A model generated the notes under the pieces. The model searched no databases and was not told where the DNA came from. It saw only the letters and a program-made list of their open reading frames with translations. Positions 24,732 to 36,929 of a stretch of 64,000 bases of DNA are shown here, piece by piece. The stretch's first letter is position 1, and every line of letters begins with the position of its first letter. This DNA is from Cheilinus undulatus (Eukaryota; Chordata; Actinopteri; Labriformes; Labridae): the NCBI RefSeq assembly GCF_018320785.1, contig NC_054880.1:793738-857737 (forward strand), written 5' to 3'. The translations under genes and the position numbers were made by a program.

Positions 24732-25772
24732 GTTAATGTCAGCTGTCCTGTCGGACCCTTCATCAGGGACGTCTGACTACCAGAACTGGCGCCGTGTCTG
24801 AGTTGATTCGCCACACCGTTGCTCCAAAGGCACAACCTTCATGCTCCCATTTTTGTGTTGGCCAATCAGCAGCCATGCTCTCTGGTGCACAGAGATGCTG
24901 AGCCTTTCTGCAGTTATTTAGGGGGAAACCCTCCATGCAGATTTACCTCAGTGCATTAAACACCTGATGATGAGGACGGTGACAGCACGGCTTTAACGGA
25001 GGAAAGGTCCACTTCCTGTCTGCCAGACTGCAGTTTTTATGATGAAGAATCTGATGATGAGGACGGTGACAGCACGGCTTTAACGGAGGAAAGGTCCACT
25101 TCCTGTCTGCCAGACTGCACAAACTTTCCAGAGACCAGGAACCAGCTCCAGCTCCAGTTGAAATAATCTGATATAAAATCAGGAATGTGGGGAAGTAAAT
25201 GTGTATTTTCATGTCATGTTTTAAATTTTGGTTCTCACAATTATGACTTAAAGTTATGGCTTTGACATTTTCAAATCATAAATTTGACTTTTAATCCAGT
25301 TATTTGACTATTTACATTCACTATTTCAATTTTTAAGACATATTTTGACATTTTTTATTTAAAATCTAAACATTTTTTTACATATCTTGAACTTTAAAAC
25401 TCATAATTTAATTTTTTTTTCATAACTTGACATTTAAAATGAATGATTTAGATTTTTATTTTATATTTTGATCTTTTCAACTCCTAACTTTGACCTTTAG
25501 TTTCTAAATTCCACATTCCTGACAGTCTAACTCTAAAATGGACCATGGTTTTGCTGACTGCTCTTGAATGTTCATGGCTGTGTTCAAGCACCTTCAGGTC
25601 TGTGGGGTCCCCGGTCTCTGGCCTCTATATTTTGGGGGGCCAGAGACTGAAAGGTTGAGAACCCCTGATCTAAAGGAGCAGCAGAGCATCACTCCTCTCC
25701 CTGGGTTCTCTCGCTCTGATGGCGTTCTGCAGAAGTAGAACCTGAAACTGATGCAGTGTTTCTCTGTGTTAG
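24732..25772. other. Class I pseudogene intron with short duplication
   Basis: No exon was recognised. A segment containing GATGATGAGGACGGTGACAG is present twice, about 87 bp apart (24965-25120). The rest is AT-rich TTTTGAC-type repeat sequence to about 25500. Confidence 0.5.
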
Positions 25773-25879
25773 GTGACCTTCTCCCTCCTGAACAAGACTC
25801 TGGAAGCGTTCTGGTGATTGTTGGAGGAACAGTCGGGGTTCTGCTCCTGTTAGCCGGGCTGATAATTGGAGCTTTAAAA
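25773..25879 (+). pseudogene. MHC class I connecting/transmembrane exon, donor lost
   Basis: After the acceptor CTGTGTTAG the frame reads GDLLPPEQDSGSVLVIVGG and continues with a hydrophobic stretch ending LLAGLIIGALK. It aligns with the TM exon of the intact gene ([19 protein letters not shown]). The intact gene splices at AAAA|GTAAGT; here the corresponding bases are AAAAGACGTG, so the donor GT is missing and the frame would run on to a stop near 25957. It is in the right order and strand to belong to the leader, alpha2 and alpha3 fragments upstream. Confidence 0.8.
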
Positions 25880-26219
25880 GACGTGACTTTTTCTTTAGAA
25901 CTCTCTTCAAGTGTGAGCTTCTGCAGGAGGACGGCGGTCTCTGCCGTTATTCTGTGATGGACTTTATGGTCCATTGAGTGGACTAAGGTAGTTCCAGGTG
26001 GTCCAGGTGTGTAAAGTCCTCACCTACTCCTGCAGGCTCTCTGAGAGCTCAGACACTCCAGCGTGCTTCTGTGACGATGCCTCCTTTAAGAGGAGACGGT
26101 TGGTGACATTTCACCCCTGCTGGATGTTCCTCTCAGCTGTCAGTCAGATTATTAGAGAGTGGAAGAGTTCAGGAACAACAGCAGCTCAGCCATGAAGAGG
26201 ACGACGGAAAGCACGACCA
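25880..26219. other. Tail region of the class I pseudogene, no clear exon
   Basis: Cytoplasmic tail exons matching the intact gene were not found. A TCCTGCAG acceptor-like site near 26030 is followed by unfamiliar sequence. Confidence 0.35.
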
Positions 26220-26660
26220 TGCATAAATGAAGAAGAACGGCATCATGGGAGAGTTCATCTCACATTTGACTGAAACCATCCTGGTCTTTGGAGTCAGACT
26301 AACCCAGCATTTCATCAGGAGAACCTCAGACTTACAGGCAGACATGGTGGTGGTAGTGATGGTCTGGACCAGGACCTGGACCACTAGAACCATGAATTCT
26401 GCTCTCTAGCAGAAAATCCTGAAGGAGAATGTCCAACCATCATTTCATGACCCCAAGATCAAGACCACTTGGGTTCTGGAGCAGGACCATGATCCCAAAC
26501 ACACCAGCAAGTCCACCTCTGACTGGACTAAAGACTAGATGAAGGTCCTGGAGTGGTCTAGTCAGAGTCTGGACTTAGACCTGACTGAGATGCTGAAACC
26601 TTAAACAGGCCGTTCAACTATCCTGCAGAGAAGAATGGGACAACATTCCTCCACAGTGAT
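26220..26660 (+). pseudogene. Tc1/mariner transposase remnant
   Basis: Across two or three frames the plus strand shows D-P-K-H-T-S-K followed by a D-W region and V-L-E-W-S-S-Q-S-L-D-L (about 26490-26580). This resembles the C-terminal catalytic end of Tc1-type transposases (DNDPKHTSK, then VLEWPSQSPDLNPIE). The normal P-D-L-N-P is degraded and stop codons interrupt it. Terminal repeats were not located. Confidence 0.7.
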
Positions 26661-27500
26661 GTAAAGACTCACTGACAGTTATCACAGACGTTTGCTTCAG
26701 GTGTTGCTGCCGAGGTCAGAACATCCAGGTATCAGGGAGAAGGTTTCCTAGAGGACCAGGTAGGACTGGATTCATCCATCCCATAATAATGAAACCATCA
26801 TTTAAAACTCAGGTTATCTTTATCAGTAAAATGAGTTTGATGATCTGAAACATTTAAGAGAGACCAAAAATAAATCAGGAAGGGGGATACTATTTAATAT
26901 GACTGTAGATGGAGGACTGTCAGTGTGAATGAGATCAGCACTGATGAACTTTGAACTTTGTCTTTCTTTACAGCTGTTATAGCTTATAGTTTATTTATAA
27001 AATAAAAACATAGCAGGACCTACCTGGACAAACCCTCATGTGAGTCGTTGGTTATTTATCAGAGTAATAAAAGGTTTGAATATTTAAATGACTGTAGATG
27101 TGGTCTGAGCCTGTGCTTACAAAATAACTACGTATATATAGTTATTTATTATTTTATATATAGTTATTTTATTACTTTATTTATTTTTATAACTATATAT
27201 ATACACATGTGAAGTTACATATTTTATCTCTACAAAATAAATATTTGTATAGTTATTTTATTATATATATATTTAGATACATGTATAAAATAATCATATA
27301 AATAAAAATAACTATATATATATAAAATAAATAACTATATAATTTTTTCTATATTTTTTAAATATATTTAACTATATATATATATATATATATATACAGT
27401 TATTATTTTAAATCTAAAAAATAACTATATATACTGATAACTATATATCTAAAAATAATATATATATATATATACATAAAATAACAGTTAACTGTATATA
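26661..27500. other. AT-rich intergenic stretch with (TA)n tracts
   Basis: No gene was recognised. Dense TATATA tracts run from about 27120 to 27500. Confidence 0.5.
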
Positions 27501-28713
27501 CAGAGCTTAACAAATGTATCAGACCACCTGTCATCTCTGTCTCAGAGACCATCCAGCATCATGAAGTGCTTTAATGTGGACTCTTTCATTTTCAGTCAGC
27601 TCTCCACGTTTTACCATTTTGAACAGGAATGAGGAATTTCAAACTGAATTCACCCAAATTTGAGCCGGCTCACTGGGCTTCTCTGAGAAGTCAGAAATGA
27701 ATCAAGCATAACATTCAACCACTAAAACTCATTTTTCTCTTCAGGAATGACAGTAAATAACTATAATCTGACAGATTAATCAGAAATATTAATGTGCTTT
27801 ACTATTTTTTCAGTTTTTTTGTAAATCAGTACATTTGAAAATTCATGGATAACAATAATAATTCTATTTTAGCATTAAAAATATCATTTGGGTTAAAGAG
27901 CTTCTACATATTGGTGTATTAACCATTTGTTACGGCTGTGGCCGTATTTGTTGAGTTTTTGTATCGCTGTGTTTTGTAGTTTGTTCTGTTTTTTGGTGTA
28001 GGAGTGAGTGCTCTGATGCTGTGTGGATCTTTGTCTTGTTTCGTGTGAGAGTGAGTCTTCTGTTCGCCCCATGTGTTCGTGAGTGTGTGGTCTGTCGTGT
28101 GAGTGGATCTTTGTTGTCTACAGGTGGTGATGCGTAATTGGTCGCTAGGGTGGCGGTAAAGAGACGCGGCGCTGATTGGCTCTCCACTCTTTAAAGTACG
28201 GCGGCCTGCAGCTGACGAGGAGCCTGACTGACAGCAGCATCCCCTTGTTTGCTCCCAGCCTCCAAAACCTTAGAGTTAACTGTGTTTTTTGCATTTCAGA
28301 ATAGTTTAGCAGTAGCTTTGATTGTGTTTTGTATTCTTAGTTAGTTCCTTCTGGTACTGTGTTATTTTTTTTGGATACATTTTACTTCTGAGTGCTAGAT
28401 CGCCTCCTTAGTTTGAATCCAGTCTTTTGTTTGAATTTATAGCCGATTGAGTGGCCTGTTTAATTTAAAATATTGTAAATAAACATTGTAAAACTTCTTT
28501 AGATTCTGACTGTTAGTTTGGGGACTGGGAAGAAACATTTACTTTTTCTACTTATATTATGTTAGGTACCTTCCCCCTAGACGGGTGCGTAACACCATTG
28601 CAGAAACATCAAAATGATTTTAGTAATTACCAATGCTGTTAATTTAGGGCAGCTGTGGCAGAAACCTGACTGTGGTTAGGGTTAGGGTGGGCTAATACAT
28701 TTGTTAAGCGCTG
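27501..28713. mobile_element. Tc1/mariner-type non-autonomous element, split by an LTR
   Basis: The left end CAGAGCTTAACAAATGTAT and the inverted right end (CAGCGCTTAACAAATGTAT on the minus strand) are matching terminal repeats of the Tc1 type. Neighbouring TA is visible on the left. Without the inserted solo LTR the element is about 540 bp and has no transposase. Confidence 0.75.
27928..28594. mobile_element. Solo LTR (667 bp) with 5-bp target duplication
   Basis: The sequence begins TGTTACG and ends CGTAACA, giving the TG...CA ends and a 7-bp inverted terminal pair typical of LTRs. It is flanked by identical CCATT at 27923-27927 and 28595-28599. A plus-strand AATAAA lies near 28479, about 115 bp before the end, as expected for an LTR polyadenylation signal, and a CTTTAAAG TATA-like element precedes it near 28190. 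No internal retroelement coding region remains. A Ty3/Gypsy-type origin is plausible but unproven. Confidence 0.85.
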
Positions 28714-28954
28714 TTTATAAAACAACTATATAAATATATATATATATATACGTACAGTAATTTATTATTTTATATGTATATGATGAAAACGTGCAAAGAT
28801 GCTACGGCAGAGGAAGCCAGGACGTGTCGATGTGGGGTTGAGTAGATGTGACAGAACATTCGTCCAATCACGCTCTGCCCTTTCCCAAACGCGTTTATGA
28901 GAGGTTTACCAGATGGATGTGAAACAAACCCACCTGGGTGCCAGGTTAGATAAA
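28714..28954. repeat. TA tract and fragment of the hAT-like family
   Basis: A TATATA tract lies at about 28733-28750. The segment near 28845-28870 (GATGTGACAGAACATTCGTC) is an inverted match to 24150-24180 inside the hAT-type element. Confidence 0.55.
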
Positions 28955-30165
28955 CGTCTGGGGTTTTATACCTGCAACAAGTTCCAAAAAAGTTGGGACA
29001 GGGGTCTTGAAATTCTAAAAGATGAAAATCTACCTTGAAAAAAAATCATATGACTATTTTCAACAATAGTAGAGTCAACACATTCTTTCACCTCTACTAA
29101 GACAAGGTTTTAGAAAAAAAACTCTAGAATGGTTTAATAAACCTTTCTTTATTTTACAATCATGGCTCAGAATAAAAACACAAGCTTAAAAACCCACAAA
29201 GTGCAGAGATAAACACAGAAAAGTTACAATTGTTGGCACATGAAGTCAGAAAAGACAAATCTGGGTTATTTCTGAAATGAAACAATGAATTCACTGATTT
29301 TAATCTTGTAATTCTCACTGATCCATACCAGTCATAGTCTTTAATACAATGATCTGTAGAATAGAAGATGTAATCATTGAAACCTCCACTGACTGGATCA
29401 TTGTTGTTCAGCATCAGCTAGTTCTTATTCCAACATTCATTTAGAGAAGCTGTTCAATTATTTAAAGACACTCTTTATCTCAGACAGATGAGGAGAAAGA
29501 CTAAACTCTGTTACATTAAAAAAAGATTACATACCTTTAATATTTTTAAAATAAGAGCCAAAGAAGCAAAAAAAGGAAAATCCCAAAACTTTATAATCAC
29601 TTTAAAATAAAAATGTGTAGAAATAACATGTAAAAAGTTGTAATCATAGATGAGCTTCATCCAGTGTGTTATGAGAGCATTAGACGTTACATTTATTTTG
29701 GAGACTTTAAAAATCATGAATAAAAAGTTTTTATCCTGGTAATACTCAGAGTCTGGCTATAAATCCCTACAGATGGATATTTATCGTCTGTGCGTTTCAC
29801 AGCAAACAAAATTTTGTTTTTATTATCTAAAATCTGAAGTTGTTCCAAATCACAAAAAGCACAAATATGAAGGCTACAGCTTCACTGAGTTTTTGATTGA
29901 TTTACTTTTTTAATCTAAACATCAACGAGACAAAAAAGTTAGTCTAATTTATTCATTTCTTTATGGAAACATAAAACGCTAAATGTCTCTGACTCTGACC
30001 CTCAGACTGGCTGAGGCACCGAGGGCTGACTGTGTATTTTAAGGCCTGCAGATTTTTATTGAAAAAGGAGAAATCCAAAAACAGACTATCTGATGATTAA
30101 TCTTCATGATCATCCTAGACATCATCTGAGCTTCAGGACAGTTTTAGTCTAAACTTTCACAACTT
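28955..30165 (-). repeat. Inverted segmental duplication, copy A'
   Basis: Reverse complement of copy A at 9370-10960. It holds the TCCCAACTTTTTTGGAAC block once, AAGCTTGTGTTTT, GAAGGCTACAGCTTCACTGA and CTTCAGGACAGTTTTAGTCT. A minus-strand AATAAA lies at 29148-29153. Being downstream of the intact minus-strand class I gene it could be a distant 3' untranslated region, but no joining exon is seen. Confidence 0.65.
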
Positions 30166-30254
30166 AAAAAGGAAGGAGAAAATCAGAGGGAGTACAGGCC
30201 TAAAGAGGATCCCTAGTGAGTCCATCTCAGGGCCAAACTGAGGCGTTAATCCAG

Positions 30255-30293
30255 ATGTTGGGGTTAGGGTTAGCCTTACCCTAACCCCAACAT
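30255..30293. repeat. Telomere-like inverted repeat
   Basis: Perfect 16-bp arms ATGTTGGGGTTAGGGT (30255-30270) and its complement (30278-30293) flank a 7-nt loop, with TTAGGG and CCCTAA motifs facing each other. Confidence 0.8.
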
Positions 30294-30483
30294 TTCCATT
30301 TCCAATAATACAACAGACAGAAGAGGTAGCTCAAACTGATCCAACCCTGACAAAGGAAGCACTGATAAAAACCAGAGGAAAGGGCAGAAGTGAAGAAGAA
30401 GAGTGGGAGAACCTCATTACAACATTATTTTACGCTGTTTTATTTTCTGACATGAGGATTCAGGTCTTTAAAATCTATTAAGG

Positions 30484-30946
30484 ACTAGGGGTGGGTAAAA
30501 ATATCGATTAATCGATGCATCGCAATATTCCCTCCCCCAATTCAACGTTGATTCAGCAAATCCTCTGAATCGATTCACCTCCTGGTCAGTGGGGGGCGCT
30601 GTGCGTGAGATTGGCGTTGTATGGACGGAGGCCGCACTCGACCAAACAACAACCAACCATAACCGTGTTATGTGAGGTTTATCACAGTTTCCAAGAGGAC
30701 AGAAATATTATTAAGTTTACATGCACTTTACTTTTTCAGTGTTTATACAGAACTGCCATGTTTTTTACTTTTGTACTCCATCTGCACAAATAAGTTATTA
30801 TTGTGCAAAGTTTTATTTTCAGATGTTTTATTGCCAAAAAATGTGAGGTGGCTACCAAATATGTTCACATGGGCATGAAAATAATTATTAAAAAATTGCC
30901 AATCGAAATCAAATTGAATCGTGAGGTTCTTAACAATACCCAGCCC
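30484..30946. mobile_element. hAT-type element (463 bp) with 8-bp TSD
   Basis: The ends are ACTAGGGGTGGGTA and, inverted on the right, GGGCTGGGTATTG. The element is flanked by identical 8-bp repeats TATTAAGG at 30476-30483 and 30947-30954. It includes the ATCGATTAATCGATGCATCG motif common to fish hAT elements and has no transposase. Confidence 0.8.
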
Positions 30947-30954
30947 TATTAAGG

Positions 30955-33289
30955 TCTAATTTAACCTTCGATATGATTCTCGTATGTTTTTTGAAACTAC
31001 GTCTTTAAAAATCCTCTGTACAGTCGAGGCTGATTTCCTACAGGTGTGAGGAAAGAACGAGTCATAGTCCAACATTATTCAGCGTTATCGAAGATAATCT
31101 GCAGCGTTCTGGTACTAACTTTGTTGGTTTTTTATTCATGATGATCAGGGTGAAATCTATCCCTGTTTAGGCTCCTATTTCTGTTTCCATTCATGTCAAG
31201 TTCACTTTACTTTGTAATTTAAGGGGTTAAAAAAACAGAAATAAATGCCATGCTTTAAAAAAATCATCTCCAACATTTTGATGCATTAACTTGGATTCAG
31301 AGTCTCTTCACTGTCTTGTATAATCTTTTATGCTGATTTTGCTCTGGTTTATCTACAGTCCGAGGTCTCCTGTGCATCGTTGGCGCCACATGAGGGCGCC
31401 ACTGTGGCCGCGAGCATCTCGATCAACAATTACTTCCTGTCTCTGGCATGCTCCTGTCTGGGTACACTGTAAAAAGTCTGAATCAGAATCTAAACTTATC
31501 TTGACTGCCTAGGGTCTTTTAGAAACGTATCATTCTTCTCTTTTTTTACTATTTTAAGTTGATTTACTTTACAGAGCAACCACAACAAGTCCTGGAGGAG
31601 CATTTCTGTGTCGAGCCTCAGCTCAGGGAAAAGCGTTTCATTTTCTATGGTTTAGACAGACGAGAAGATGCTGAAGAGAATAATTCTGCTGTCATATCAC
31701 CTGACTGACATGATCGGAAACCTGCTTTAAGCCAATAAAAAACACTTCTGTCCAGACGGAGAGCATAAAATACCAGCAAACATTTAAACGACACTAAAAA
31801 CTAAATAAGCCACGCTACCTGCCAAAGTAAAATTCTATTCACATGATCTGATGGTTCTGCTTTGATTTTGTTTTTAGAAGATTTAGGATTCGTTTCAGTA
31901 TCAGGTTCCTGATTTAGAAGATTTATTCTGAAAGAAGGGGAACTTCAAACTTTGCTGTGACGCTGATGTTGCTGATGGTTTTGCTGGTATGATCCACTCT
32001 CCCCATGGTGGTGACTGGACGGCCTAACCTGCTCTCATTTAAACTGATCCTAAACCAGCCTGAAGCAACACCAGACTGCTCTTCCTCTATTCAGGCACCG
32101 GTCCTCTTCATCGACCTGCCTGAAAATCAGGGTCACAAACTTTGGTTTCTACTTTAAAACCGCCTCCATCCCCTCGTTTTATGGTCTGTTAATGATAATC
32201 TCTACCCGCAGGGTTAGTAAAACCTCATTTATCACAGATAAACTCAGAGTTTAATCAGGTTCTACTTCCATCTGTGTAGATAAAGAACTGAGGAATAGTT
32301 AACTACAGAGAACATCAGCAGTGTCTCAGCATGCTTTAATAATCTGTGCATGCTCTTAATTCAAATGTAGGATCTCTAAACTCAGATTAAATCAGACTTT
32401 TCTAAGATAAGCAGCACAACTACTTCCTGTTTGTTTATTTAAAGCTGCAGTCCACATGAAGGCAGAGTTTATCACTAATTTCATTTACATGAAGATCTCT
32501 CCCTCAAACTGTATGCTGTTTTATTTTCAAATTCTCCTCATGACTTTTAATCCAGATTAAGAGATTTGGGTTCACTTTAAAGGGTTGTGAGATTTTGTCG
32601 ACTCATGGAAATCGTTCCATCTGGAAGCTTCAGGGCTCTCCATTCTTCAACAGACTGTCGGCCTCTGGAGTGCCGCCGTGGTTGGAGCCAGCTGCAGGGA
32701 TGAACAGACGAGTTATTTCACAGAAACACTTCGTTCTTTGGTATGTTGTTGTTTCTCCAGGGTTAAAATCATTTCTGATTATTGGGTGATTTTCCCTTTA
32801 ATGTTGGTTAACTCAGATTATGCCACATTTGTAGCAGAGGGGTCCAAAGGGGGACCATTAGGGCCACTAACAGAAAAGCACCAGGGTGATGGGGCCGCTG
32901 TAGGCCGTTTCCACTGAGCGCTCTGGTTCAGTCTGCTATGGCGCGGTTTGTTTGTGTTCCCCTTCTCAAAAGCTAGAAAGACTCCCAGATAACGGACACA
33001 GGGAGGCCACGTTTACCTGTCTGTCCTAAAAAAGTGGAGCTCTTTGACTTGTTGAGACCTGAACAGAGAAAAGTTAATACCACTGAACCGACAAGAGATT
33101 TCTCTGAACACTGGACCAGGGCCGAATCTTCTGATTCCATCAGCTGTTTATGAAACGTCCACTGGTGAGGGACAATTTAGTTTAGTGGCCGAGTGTGTTA
33201 GAGTTAGTCAGGTTAAGAAACGGTTAGTGGATCAAAACAGCCAACATCACAGCTTTACATTCATGACGAGGCAAACAGCCAATCAGGGT
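30955..33289. other. Intergenic stretch, no gene recognised
   Basis: Both strands were scanned for exons; no protein family was recognised and no strong repeat stands out over about 2.3 kb. Confidence 0.4.
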
Positions 33290-33705
33290 AGAGCAGCGTT
33301 ACTCAGCTGAAGAGCCAAAGTGTTGAAAAATACATCTGCAGGAGCCACGATCTAAGAGGAGAAAAGTGGCAATTAAAATAAGTAAAAGGTGGCAAAAATG
33401 GTCAAAAAGCAGCCAACACTGGGAGAAATGAGGCATAAATGGGCAGAAAGCGGCCAAAAAGGGTGGAAAGTGACCATAAAGGTGCCAAAAATTGTGAAAA
33501 AGTGGCAAAAATCTGAAAAAGGTGGGAAAAATGGGCAAAAATTTTTGCATTTCATTGCAAAAGGCAGCTTAAATGGGTGAGAAGTGTCAAAATAGGTGAA
33601 GAAAGTGGGAAAAAATGGCAAAAAGCAGGATAAAAGTGTCAAAATGTGAGTAATATTTCAAATGAAGACTTAAAGAGCCGCATGTTGAGGATCGCTGGTT
33701 TAAAG
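33290..33705. repeat. A-rich dispersed repeat (GGCAAAAATGG family)
   Basis: Same family as 3720-4258. It begins CAGCGTTACTCAGCTGAAGA and ends GAGCCGCATGTTGAGGATCG, with repeats of the type AAAAAGTGGCAAAAATG between. The open frames in it are low-complexity artefacts. Confidence 0.55.
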
Positions 33706-34068
33706 GATTCTTGAGCACCCCCGTCAGCCCCTGGCGCCCACCGGCTCCACCCCTGGTGAGGAGGAGAACGGCGCTCTATGCAGCAGAGAGGAGAGACGCC
33801 GGCGGCTCACAGTCAGACACAAACAAGAGCGAAGTGAAGAAAGCTGACAAACTTTATTGGAGAGTCAGTGAAGAAGATGGCGTGATTGAGAAATCGCCTT
33901 AGAGGACAAAACCAAACATGCTGCTCTGATCCTTCAGCCGTTATTCACCACAGGAATGAAGAAAGAAAACAACTGAGTTCTGATTGGAAACATGTCAGAT
34001 GTTTATGTGGCCTTCACAATTTTACCTAAAAAACACTGATGAATGTGTCTCATCAAAATAGTCAACAG

Positions 34069-34648
34069 CAGGAGCGTCAGACTCAGTCACAGCAGGGGCC
34101 GGATCCTGAGTCTACCAGGGTCAACATGAAACCATAAACTGTCACCCTCATTTCCCCTCTAAGAGATTATGAGGGGGAAAAAGAACCAATAAAATATAAT
34201 AAAGTAATTCTGAGGTTTAAAAAAAAAAGTCAAAATTATAGTTCAAAAGGTCAAAACATGAAATTAAAAGTCAAAATAATGTTTTAAAAAGGTCAAATAT
34301 ATGAGAAATCAGCAGTTTAAAAGGTCAAAATATAACTTAAAATTTAAAATAATCTAAAAAGTCAAAATATAACACAAAAAGTCAAACTCATAAGTCAAAG
34401 CCATAACTCTGAGATGCCAAACTGAGACAAATTAATTTCTTTCCCCACTTTTCTGACCTTTTAATGAATTATTTTTACTCAACTTTTTCAAATATTAAGA
34501 TTTAACAAGGATGTTTTAAATCCTCAGGTTTCAGCTGATGGTTTGAAGGAAATCTGCAGGCCTCCTACCACTGGGCCAGTTCTAATAGAAATCTATGATG
34601 ACCCTGCAGGACAGATTTGGCCCCTGGTTCTTGAGTGTGACACCCCTG
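34069..34648. mobile_element. hAT-like element with GTCAAAAT body
   Basis: Left end CAGGAGCGTCAGACTCAG, right end GTGTGACACCCCTG, with an AT-rich body of GTCAAAAT repeats. The flanking octamers GTCAACAG and GTTTACAG agree at 6 of 8 positions, suggesting an old 8-bp target duplication. Same family as 21901-24723. Confidence 0.65.
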
Positions 34649-34669
34649 GTTTACAGAATCAACACAGCA

Positions 34670-34683
34670 GCGCCATCTAGTGC
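34670..34683 (-). promoter_or_regulatory. CTCF-like motif
   Basis: On the minus strand GCACTAGATGGCGC agrees with 13 of 14 positions of the CTCF core CCASYAGRKGGCRS. It is a motif match only. Confidence 0.4.
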
Positions 34684-34852
34684 TGAAATATGCAGTGCAA
34701 CATAGTCAGGATAATAATGATCATTTTAATACATGAACATGTATAGAATATTTAAAAGCAGTGGTTGACAGTGTGCTTTGACACATTTGCAAAGGTGAAA
34801 TTATAAAAAAGTTAAAACAAAACCCCGAGAGAAGAACCCAAGAACCAACAAC

Positions 34853-35716
34853 ATGAACCCCAACACAAGAACCAACATGAACCCCAACACAAGAACCAAC
34901 ATGAACCCCAACACAAGAACCAACATGAACCCCAACACAAGAACCAACATGAACCCCAACACAAGAACCAACATGAACCCCAACACAAGAACCAACATGA
35001 ACCCCAACACAAGAACCAACATGAACCCCAACACAAGAACCAACATGAACCCCAACACAAGAACCAACATGAACCCCAACACAAGAACCAACATGAACCC
35101 CAACACAAGAACCAACATGAACCCCAACACAAGAACCAACATGAACCCCAACACAAGAACCAACATGAACCCCAACACAAGAACCAACATGAACCCCAAC
35201 ACAAGAACCAACATGAACCCCAACACAAGAACCAACATGAACCCCAACACAAGAACCAACATGAACCCCAACACAAGAACCAACATGAACCCCAACACAA
35301 GAACCAACATGAACCCCAACACAAGAACCAACATGAACCCCAACACAAGAACCAACATGAACCCCAACACAAGAACCAACATGAACCCCAACACAAGAAC
35401 CAACATGAACCCCAACACAAGAACCAACATGAACCCCAACACAAGAACCAACATGAACCCCAACACAAGAACCAACATGAACCCCAACACAAGAACCAAC
35501 ATGAACCCCAACACAAGAACCAACATGAACCCCAACACAAGAACCAACATGAACCCCAACACAAGAACCAACATGAACCCCAACACAAGAACCAACATGA
35601 ACCCCAACACAAGAACCAACATGAACCCCAACACAAGAACCAACATGAACCCCAACACAAGAACCAACATGAACCCCAACACAAGAACCAACATGAACCC
35701 CAACACAAGAACCAAT
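34853..35716. repeat. Perfect 24-bp minisatellite, 36 copies
   Basis: The unit reads MNPNTRTN in one plus frame and MLVLVLGF in one minus frame. In every translated frame all copies are identical, which means no substitution in 864 bp. The long open frames on both strands follow from a period divisible by 3 and are not evidence of a gene. Confidence 0.97.
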
Positions 35717-36929
35717 ATGACATGAATCAAAGATAAAGTGTATAAATCAGAAAAAAAAACCATCTTATATATAAAAATCATATACATCAACAAGTATGCA
35801 AGCATTATGAACCATCTGGAAATTATTATAAGAACCCAGACAAACCCAGGCAATACAAGAATAAAACTGTAAATAATCAAAGGTGAAATGAGACCCAAAG
35901 ACCCACGGATCAGGAACATGACTCTAGACAGACAGAAGTGAGAGGATAGAAAACACTGAGAAAGGTGGCAGAGGCCATAAGAGTAAGAAGGAGCATAATA
36001 GTTAAATTATAATAAAAAAGGTAATAGGTTCTTTGCAGTCACATGATTCTGATGAGGTGCAAACGTCTGTTGAGGGTCAGGAAGCGGGGGACGGTCATTA
36101 GGAATGAAGGAAAGTCAGCGCTTTCCAGCTCTAAATGGGCATCTACACTGCAATTATCATCAGAACATTTCTGCATATATGGAGTACAATCCCTACACTT
36201 TATATTAAGTGATTTTTACCACAATTTAACTGATTTATCTGGTGAGGAGGTGATCAATATCAAAATGTAATCAGAAGTGCTAGTGTCTTGCGTCGTCTAG
36301 AGGAGTCTAGTGCTGAGCTAAGCTGCGCTGAGCCTCTTTAACGTATAACATTCCTCATTTTATCACTAGCATGATTTTAACTGAAACAGTACTAACTGAA
36401 TAATGAACCATGAACCATACATGACCGGCTTGTCCCGGATTTAGACGGAGGCTTTTTTTAAAATTCCTGCCCGATGACGTTTTACCAATAGTTCGCTTAA
36501 ACTTCTTTTGCCTGAAGATTTGACTACTTTTAGGACACAAAGGTAGCTTAACAATTAAAAATATTTTCATTTTCACACTCTGGACACTTGTCATAGTCAT
36601 AAACTGCTTAAAACACAGACTTTTAGGTAGAGTTCTCCATGCAGAAATCACTACTTGCCTCCCCATTGGGAAATTTCCACTATGTGACGCCATCTACAAA
36701 GAACCTACAGCAGTCAAAGACTGAATAAAAAGAAGTAAAAACAGCCCAGAACAAAAGAAACCATAAAAACAGGAGAGACAGAGAAAGATGTTAGATGAAA
36801 TGAGAAAAATGAAGATAAAAAGACCGCAAGAATGAAGGTTAAGGATTAGAAATGGTGTTAGAGTGAGTAAAGGCACTAAGCAGACGATATCACACAAAAA
36901 CAAGTCTATAAAAATAAGTTTTAAGAAGG
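35717..36929. other. Intergenic stretch, no gene recognised
   Basis: A minus-strand open frame at 36355-36693 has no recognised domain. Its right part (about 36700-36930) may already belong to the LINE-derived segment that follows. Confidence 0.35.

Noticed and set aside
34801-35919. 372-residue hydrophobic repeat protein on the minus strand
   Set aside because: Product of a perfect 24-bp array; open on both strands for the same reason.
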